NCBI GenBank assembly: GCA_025464425.1
Contig: JAODGV010000110.1
Coordinates: 1-11,182 of the forward strand
Direction: 5' to 3'
Source: Methanosarcinales archaeon
GTDB lineage: Archaea > Halobacteriota > Syntropharchaeia > Alkanophagales > Methanospirareceae
Length of the DNA: 11,182 bases
The notes under the pieces were generated by a model that searched no databases, was not told where the DNA came from, and saw only the letters and a list, made by a program, of their open reading frames with translations. Within the stretch, counting starts at the first letter, position 1; the number at the start of each line of letters is the position of its first letter. Shown piece after piece: positions 6,844 to 11,182 of the stretch. The translations under genes and the position numbers were made by a program.

Positions 6844-7284
6844 ATGGAAAAGGCGAAGAGGATACCATGGGATGAATACTGGATGAATATTGTACGAGAC
6901 GTGGCAAAACGTTCAACCTGCTTACGAAGGCAGATAGGTGCCCTGGTGGTTAAGAATAATGTGATAATATCCACGGGCTATAACGGCGCACCACGTGGTT
7001 TCCCTCATTGCCTTGACGTTGGATGTCGGCGCGATAAATTGAATATCGCCTCAGGAGAGCGGCATGAGGAGTGCGTGGGCGTGCACGCCGAGCAAAATGC
7101 ACTGTTACAGGCTGGTAGAGATGCAGAAGGCGCAACGTTGTACGTGAATGCATACCCGTGCAAGATATGTGCCAGGCTGATAATAAACGCGGGTATAAAG
7201 CGAGTGGTGATGGCGGGTGATTACAGCGACAGGGAAGGGCTGGAGTTCCTGCGTCGGGCTGGTATAAAACTGGATTTTATCTGA
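6844..7284 (+). CDS. Deoxycytidylate (dCMP) deaminase
   Basis: The 146-aa protein matches the ComEB/dCMP deaminase family in length and motifs. WDEYWMNIVRDVAKRSTCLRRQIGA (9-33) is the standard N-terminus and GYNGAPRGFPHC (45-56) the nucleotide-binding loop. The Zn site is HAE (His81, catalytic Glu83) with PCKIC (Cys106 and Cys109). The enzyme converts dCMP to dUMP with release of ammonia, supplying dUMP for thymidylate synthesis in the cytoplasm. A GAGGAG tract immediately precedes the ATG, and the N-terminus agrees with the family. Its TGA abuts the GTG of the CdhA-like gene in the same frame, so the two are probably cotranscribed. No metabolic reason for that pairing is obvious, so the link may be one of convenience. 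All residues needed for activity are present. Confidence 0.93.
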   Translation: MEKAKRIPWDEYWMNIVRDVAKRSTCLRRQIGALVVKNNVIISTGYNGAPRGFPHCLDVGCRRDKLNIASGERHEECVGVHAEQNALLQAGRDAEGATLYVNAYPCKICARLIINAGIKRVVMAGDYSDREGLEFLRRAGIKLDFI

Positions 7285-9756
7285 GTGGTGATCGAATTGA
7301 GCGAGAAGGTGAGAGTAGGAGCGGAGGAGATAGAACTTGAGGATGTGGTGCCTGAGCTTCGTGGCAGTGAGATAAAGGAGATTGCACGTGATATACTGAC
7401 CGATATGGGCGAGCGGCGTTTGAAACAGTGGAAACCCAGATTGAACATCTATGCTCACGCCGAAGACATCGCAGAATGGGACAATGTGCTCATGAACCGC
7501 TACTGCATGGTTTATACCACCGATACCACCACCTGCAATGATTGCATGCAGGGACCGTGTAAGGGTAAAGGTAATGGTAAGGGTAATGGTAAGGGTAATG
7601 GTAAAGGTAAGGGCAACACAGGACTGTGTGGTCTCCGCATGTCAGACTATCCTGCGAAGATGAGTCTGCGTGAAGCATGTAAGGGGCTATGTAAACAGCT
7701 TGCGGTTACAGAAGAGCTGTTTGAGTTCGCCATCCGGATGTTTAGCCCCGATAGGGAGATAGACATGGGCAGTTCCATCACGTATCCAACGATGAACACC
7801 TCAATGCTCACGGGCTTTTACATAGATAAGATGCGTGATGCCGGCAGGGCGCTATCATATGCGGAATCACAGCTATCCGAGCTGCTTTTTAGTGCTTACT
7901 TCGGTAATGAGCGCAGGGAAGTGCTGGAGGAGAAGGCGCTCCATGCAGGTGCACTCACACTGCTCGTTATGGAGATAGCGGAAGTGCTGAAGATGTGCTG
8001 CTTCGATTTCATCAATGCCGGTACGCATGCGGCAACCGAATATTCTGAGTTCCCAGCCGCGGAAATAGAAGCAGGTATGGGCGCCGTGGACACATCCAAG
8101 CCGGTTGTACTGTTCATCGGTAATAATTTCCTGCCCGCGTGGTTCGCTGTTAAATACCTCAGGGACACGAACCAGGAGGATAAGGTAGAGATCTGCGGTG
8201 CCGGTGCGGTCGGGCATGACCTGCCGAGGTTTTATAATCGTGCGAAGGTGCTCACCAGCGGAGTAAAGGCGAGGAAGGCTATACGTGCAGGTATAGCGGA
8301 TGTCGTTGTGCTCAGCGGTCTCTGCCACGAGTTCGATGTGCTCGAGGATGCGAAGCGTGCGGATACAATTGTGATTACATCCGGTTACACGCAGGAGAGG
8401 GGCATGCGGGTGATAGACCCTGAGAAAGCGGGTGAACTCGCTGTCAGACTCGCAATAGAACATAAAGCCGTGAGGAAGAAGAGAGCTATCGGTGCAGAAG
8501 AGCTGAGCCGTGAAGCGAAGCGATGTAACCGCTGTGATATGTGCTTCAGTGTGTGCCCTGAGCGGATAGTGATAAGTGGTGCGCTGGCACAGGCTGCGAA
8601 CGGTGATTTAGAAGCCCTTGCTGTTGCTTATGATAATTGCCTGTTCTGTGTTAAGTGTGAGCATGTCTGCCCTGAAGGGATTCGCATAACCGAGCTGATG
8701 ATAGGTGCGGCATCGCTCACCGGTAAGCTAAAAGAGGACAGATACCTCATGCGTGCGGGTAGGGGACCGATGACCGAGCTGGAATGGCGAGACCTCACGT
8801 TTGGCATCATACTCGGCGGTAACGGACCCGGGATGGTGAATATAATCGGCTGTGGCTCCGCACCGGAACACGAAGTTGCGGATATGGCACGGTATTTCCT
8901 GGAACGTAACTATCTCGTATGTGTGGCGGGCTGCGTGGCGGCAGAAGTTGCGAAATATATGGATGAAGATGCGCATAAGTGCCTGTTCGAGCAGTACATA
9001 GCTGCGGGAGTGCTGAAAGGTCTGGTCAATTTCGGTGGCTGCAGCGCCATATCGCATGTGCCTGCTGCGATTTACAGGGGCGCGCTGGTCGGCAGTGGCT
9101 ATACACCAAAGGCGAACTGGACGCAGGTGGTGGATTATCTCTATGCGAGATTGCCCGTTGTGGTGATACTCTGGGGTGCGGAGACCGAGGATATGTACGC
9201 AGTGGCTGCCGGCATCACGAGGGCGGGTATACCGGTGGTTGTGGGTCCCTCTGGCTTCAGGTTCGTCAGGTTCATGCTCGGTGATAAATACGATAGAGAA
9301 AAGTGGTGGATGTATGACGGTATTACGGGCGATAAGAAGGAGGTGGAGCCATGCCCGTTGCACATGCTCATACCGGTTGAGACGAAGGAGGAGGCGATAG
9401 CGATGAGTGCCAGACTGCTACATCGCCCGCTCGCACTGCGAGACCCGCGTCTGGCGAGTTTAGAAGCTGCGAACGAATCACATACAGAATTCTTTGGTGA
9501 GTATCCCGATGACTGGCATCTATATGTGCGGTCAGAGCAGGAACTGCACGTGATGCGGCGTATGGAACTGCTACGCAAGCTTGAGCGTGAGCATGGCTGG
9601 GAGATAGAGGGTATGAGGATAAAGCGAGCGAGACACAGGTCCGGTGAACTGATGGATATGGAAGAATACAATAAGAGATACGGGATACAGCTTGGCAGGT
9701 ACTCAACACTCATACCTCGATTGATCACGCGGAAGCATGGAGATGAGCACGAGTAA
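7285..9756 (+). CDS. Divergent CO dehydrogenase alpha-subunit (CdhA)-like Fe-S protein, C-cluster ligands partly missing
   Basis: The 823-aa protein aligns over its full length with CdhA, the CO dehydrogenase subunit of acetyl-CoA decarbonylase/synthase. In order it has an N-terminal cluster loop CNDCMQGPC (Cys84, 87, 92) plus Cys115; a Rossmann-like region with SKPVVLFIG and DPEKAGELAV; two ferredoxin motifs (Cys414/417/420/424 and Cys452/455/458/462); and C-terminal IIGC (523), VAGC (550), GGC (586) and IPVVVGPSG. Compared with canonical CdhA as I remember it, the Ni-Fe C-cluster is damaged. The His of GHN is Asn280, the GLCC cysteine is lost (GAGA, 305-308), the catalytic Lys of the SQKA motif is Asp636, and the proton-channel His run after the N-terminal loop is absent. 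CO oxidation therefore seems unlikely; electron transfer or a new reaction is possible. No cdhB-E gene follows. The start may instead be TTG 7297, preceded by GGTGATC. Confidence 0.82.
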   Translation: MVIELSEKVRVGAEEIELEDVVPELRGSEIKEIARDILTDMGERRLKQWKPRLNIYAHAEDIAEWDNVLMNRYCMVYTTDTTTCNDCMQGPCKGKGNGKGNGKGNGKGKGNTGLCGLRMSDYPAKMSLREACKGLCKQLAVTEELFEFAIRMFSPDREIDMGSSITYPTMNTSMLTGFYIDKMRDAGRALSYAESQLSELLFSAYFGNERREVLEEKALHAGALTLLVMEIAEVLKMCCFDFINAGTHAATEYSEFPAAEIEAGMGAVDTSKPVVLFIGNNFLPAWFAVKYLRDTNQEDKVEICGAGAVGHDLPRFYNRAKVLTSGVKARKAIRAGIADVVVLSGLCHEFDVLEDAKRADTIVITSGYTQERGMRVIDPEKAGELAVRLAIEHKAVRKKRAIGAEELSREAKRCNRCDMCFSVCPERIVISGALAQAANGDLEALAVAYDNCLFCVKCEHVCPEGIRITELMIGAASLTGKLKEDRYLMRAGRGPMTELEWRDLTFGIILGGNGPGMVNIIGCGSAPEHEVADMARYFLERNYLVCVAGCVAAEVAKYMDEDAHKCLFEQYIAAGVLKGLVNFGGCSAISHVPAAIYRGALVGSGYTPKANWTQVVDYLYARLPVVVILWGAETEDMYAVAAGITRAGIPVVVGPSGFRFVRFMLGDKYDREKWWMYDGITGDKKEVEPCPLHMLIPVETKEEAIAMSARLLHRPLALRDPRLASLEAANESHTEFFGEYPDDWHLYVRSEQELHVMRRMELLRKLEREHGWEIEGMRIKRARHRSGELMDMEEYNKRYGIQLGRYSTLIPRLITRKHGDEHE
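7287..7293 (+). promoter_or_regulatory. Ribosome binding site favouring the TTG 7297 start of the CdhA-like gene
   Basis: GGTGATC is complementary to the 16S rRNA tail and sits 3 nt before TTG 7297 (6 nt counting from GGTG). The GTG at 7285 has no such site. The true protein may thus begin four codons later, at LSEKVRVG. Confidence 0.4.
7561..7614 (+). repeat. In-frame 12-bp minisatellite encoding Lys-Gly-Asn-Gly
   Basis: Three near-identical 12-bp units (AARGGTAATGGT) run from 7567 to 7602, followed by a degenerate unit to 7614. They are translated as KGNG repeats (residues 93-110) between Cys92 and Cys115 of the CdhA-like protein. Canonical CdhA has about 9 residues between the matching cysteines; here there are 22. 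Copy number changes would keep the frame. Confidence 0.85.
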
Positions 9757-9781
9757 GTAAGATTAGAAGAGCTTCTCCTTT

Positions 9782-10903
9782 CTATCTCTTCTTCAGTGGT
9801 GGTAGATTCCATAGTTTTAATATGAGTTCACCGGGTATCTGTTCCACCGGGCTGTCGGTGTCAGCATTTATGATGAGCCCACTTGCTCGTGGTGTCCATC
9901 CCTGATGGTTATGGCTGAGTAGTTCCGAGAAGATAGCTCGCTTCACCTCTTCTGCGCCCTGCACACAGTAGTTATCAACAAATGCCCCGATTACCGCCTT
10001 CTGGTGATAAAAAGGTAGTTTCTTCAGTGTATCTTCATAAAATCCGATATTCAGATGTGCGAGTACCTCAAAAACCGGGATACCGACTGTGAGCGATATA
10101 TTCTCACGCAGGAATCTTATCTTCTGCATCAGTGCATCATGCGAGAGTTTAAAGCATACCTGACACCTGTGCAGCACCTCACGAGCACCCGCGAAGAAGA
10201 GGTCAATATCACGGTATCGGAGATGAACATCGTCCAGCAGCTCCTTATCACGGGCATTCTGGCACTGCTCTCTTAATGCAGGAATCTCAGTACGGTAGAT
10301 TGCATGCTCAAAATCTATGAGGTTGCCGTGTGCGTCTATATTACCAGGGTGTGTGAAACAGTGGTAAATCCCGATGTCATGTGCGGTTCTCAATATCGAG
10401 CCCAGTCGCGCCATTGCCCTTATCAGGAGTTCAATATGCGATACACCCTCCAGTCTGGCGAGTTGCATGAGTGTCTCAAAGAGGTCAAGCCTGACAAAGG
10501 GTATGTAATCATCACCCCGGCGCCTGAGTACACCATAATGTATTATCTCACCATCAGCATCGGTTCTGCTGTCCGTGAGAGGCGTTACTGTTATCCTCAT
10601 CCCATCCGCCGCTTCTCGCATCTGTAATATTGCAATGCCCGCATCATGATACTCCGCGCGGACTGCGCCGCTGATTTCGCTACTGTGTGCGATAGCATTC
10701 AATGCACCCGCTTCACGTTCACCATGTTCCCTGAGTAGTATGCCACGAGGTTGTCCACTTGCCTGCACTATCTCGTTAGAATAGGGATATGTGAGACCCT
10801 TGTACTCCATAAGCTGTGGCTGGTTGGTGGTGCTGGTGCTGGTGGTGGAGGTATCATAAATGATGAAGAAAGCTCTCTGGCTGTGAGATTCAAATGCGTG
10901 CAC
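9782..10903 (-). CDS. Kinase-like (APH-type) protein of unknown function, possible pseudokinase
   Basis: The 373-aa ORF has no family I can name. Its most telling stretch, res 166-203, contains LGSILRTAHDIGIYH, then HPGNI, then LIDFEHA. It resembles the aminoglycoside-phosphotransferase/kinase catalytic segment, in which a helix ends in HxDxxxxN and is followed by a DF(E/G) metal-binding motif. Here His181, Asn188 and Asp197 fit, but the catalytic Asp position holds Phe183. The C-terminal half is mostly helical with a Cys pair (CQVC, 247-250). The GTG start has no SD. ATG 10810 (MEYKGLTYPYS) is a second candidate, separated from it by a Thr/Ser tract. The frame is open upstream of GTG to a single TAG at 10942-10940 and then continues through another 50 codons, so the N-terminus is uncertain. 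It is convergent with the CdhA-like gene, 25 nt apart. Confidence 0.6.
   Translation of the reverse strand: MHAFESHSQRAFFIIYDTSTTSTSTTNQPQLMEYKGLTYPYSNEIVQASGQPRGILLREHGEREAGALNAIAHSSEISGAVRAEYHDAGIAILQMREAADGMRITVTPLTDSRTDADGEIIHYGVLRRRGDDYIPFVRLDLFETLMQLARLEGVSHIELLIRAMARLGSILRTAHDIGIYHCFTHPGNIDAHGNLIDFEHAIYRTEIPALREQCQNARDKELLDDVHLRYRDIDLFFAGAREVLHRCQVCFKLSHDALMQKIRFLRENISLTVGIPVFEVLAHLNIGFYEDTLKKLPFYHQKAVIGAFVDNYCVQGAEEVKRAIFSELLSHNHQGWTPRASGLIINADTDSPVEQIPGELILKLWNLPPLKKR
10826..10852 (-). repeat. Thr/Ser trinucleotide tract
   Basis: Nine consecutive ACC/AGC/TCC codons encode TSTTSTSTT, just before the Met of the alternative start at 10810. It probably forms a flexible linker, or a non-translated leader if ATG 10810 is used. 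Confidence 0.7.
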
Positions 10904-10939
10904 GGGTAAAAGCCTGTTCCGAATGGCATGGTGCAGGAA

Positions 10940-11092
10940 CTAGGGATGTGAATATGCCATCTTCGTATCAGGGTCGAAATATACAATGAACTGTGCTAAT
11001 TGGCGCACCTGTTGCCATTCGGTGATGCGATGTCCGTACAATAATGGTGAACACCCGTGCTCTATCTCTATCTCTATCTCTATTTCTGCCAT
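10940..11092 (-). CDS. 50-codon ORF in frame with the kinase-like gene across one TAG
   Basis: The ORF begins MAEIEIEIEIEHGCSPLLYG and ends DTKMAYSHP at TAG (10942-10940). Exactly 12 codons later, in the same frame, comes the GTG of the kinase-like ORF. The peptide after the alternating Ile-Glu repeat has ordinary globular composition (GHRITEWQQVRQLAQFIVYF). It may be the true N-terminus of the kinase-like protein, cut off by an amber mutation, sequencing error or recoding. It may instead be a separate small gene. A weak AAAGG lies just before the ATG. It has no recognised function. Confidence 0.35.
   Translation of the reverse strand: MAEIEIEIEIEHGCSPLLYGHRITEWQQVRQLAQFIVYFDPDTKMAYSHP
11061..11084 (-). 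repeat. Hexanucleotide microsatellite (GATAGA)n
   Basis: Three perfect 6-bp units (TCTATC on the plus strand) and a fourth with one mismatch encode the Glu-Ile alternation at the start of the 50-codon ORF. Expansion or contraction would change length by two residues per unit without a frameshift. Confidence 0.8.
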
Positions 11093-11168
11093 TGCCTTTA
11101 TTTACGGTATCTGATTGAATATAGCATAATTTTTTATTCACACATGATAAGCGTTTAAGTATAGTATT

Positions 11169-11182
11169 ATGGCAGAGAAAGA
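11169..11182 (+). CDS. Possible start of a plus-strand gene cut by the window edge
   Basis: ATG GCA GAG AAA (MAEK) begins at 11169 after an AT-rich stretch with TATA-like sequences (TTTTTATT near 11131). There is no SD. Only four codons are visible, so this is a weak call; the 11093-11168 region otherwise shows only AT-rich, promoter-like sequence. Confidence 0.2.

Noticed and set aside
7561..7614. CRISPR-like or mobile repeat
   Set aside because: The units are 12 bp, contiguous and in frame with no spacers; this is a coding minisatellite.
9757..9781. Hairpin terminator between the convergent genes (AGAAG-AG-CTTCT)
   Set aside because: The arms would leave only a 2-nt loop and no strong T-run follows on either strand, so a terminator is not supported.

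Overview
The window looks like chromosomal DNA from an anaerobic, methane-metabolising euryarchaeon: a methanogen or, more likely, an ANME-1-type (Methanophagales-like) methanotroph. It carries genes of the methyl-coenzyme M reductase (MCR) activation machinery (mcrC and two atwA-like ABC ATPases), a CO dehydrogenase alpha-subunit (CdhA) homologue and Fe-S-rich U32-family proteins. Promoters show archaeal TATA-like boxes, one of them placed as for a leaderless transcript. The ANME-1 assignment is inference; the MCR link is strong.

Layout. (1) Positions 1-4230, minus strand: an apparent operon read from a TATA box near 4225 through two adjacent atwA paralogues (4181-2580 and 2548-956), mcrC (951-337) and a gene overlapping the mcrC end that leaves the window and resembles the N-terminus of a glutamine-amidotransferase-like fold. 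(2) Positions 4304-6706, minus strand: two tandem 333-aa U32-family paralogues overlapping by ATGA, followed with no gap by a 122-aa Cys-containing protein of unknown function. A T-rich terminator lies at 4284-4290 and a leaderless-type promoter at about 6700. (3) Positions 6794-9756, plus strand: a divergent two-gene unit of dCMP deaminase and a full-length but orphan CdhA-like protein. By remembered alignment the latter keeps its Fe-S electron-transfer clusters but lacks key C-cluster residues, and it carries a Lys-Gly-Asn-Gly repeat inside a cluster-binding loop. (4) Positions 9782-11092, minus strand: a gene with a kinase-like (APH-type) catalytic segment whose normal catalytic Asp is missing. 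Its reading frame continues upstream through a single amber codon into a 50-codon ORF with an (Ile-Glu)n repeat. (5) The last ~90 bases are AT-rich and may hold a divergent promoter and the start of a plus-strand gene.

Together, region 1 would provide ATP-driven reductive activation of MCR. McrC belongs to activation component A3a and AtwA is component A2. The duplicated atwA and duplicated U32 genes, the catalytically altered CdhA and the amber-interrupted kinase-like gene are the parts that standard annotation explains least. No rRNA, tRNA, CRISPR array, insertion sequence or phage gene was recognised.
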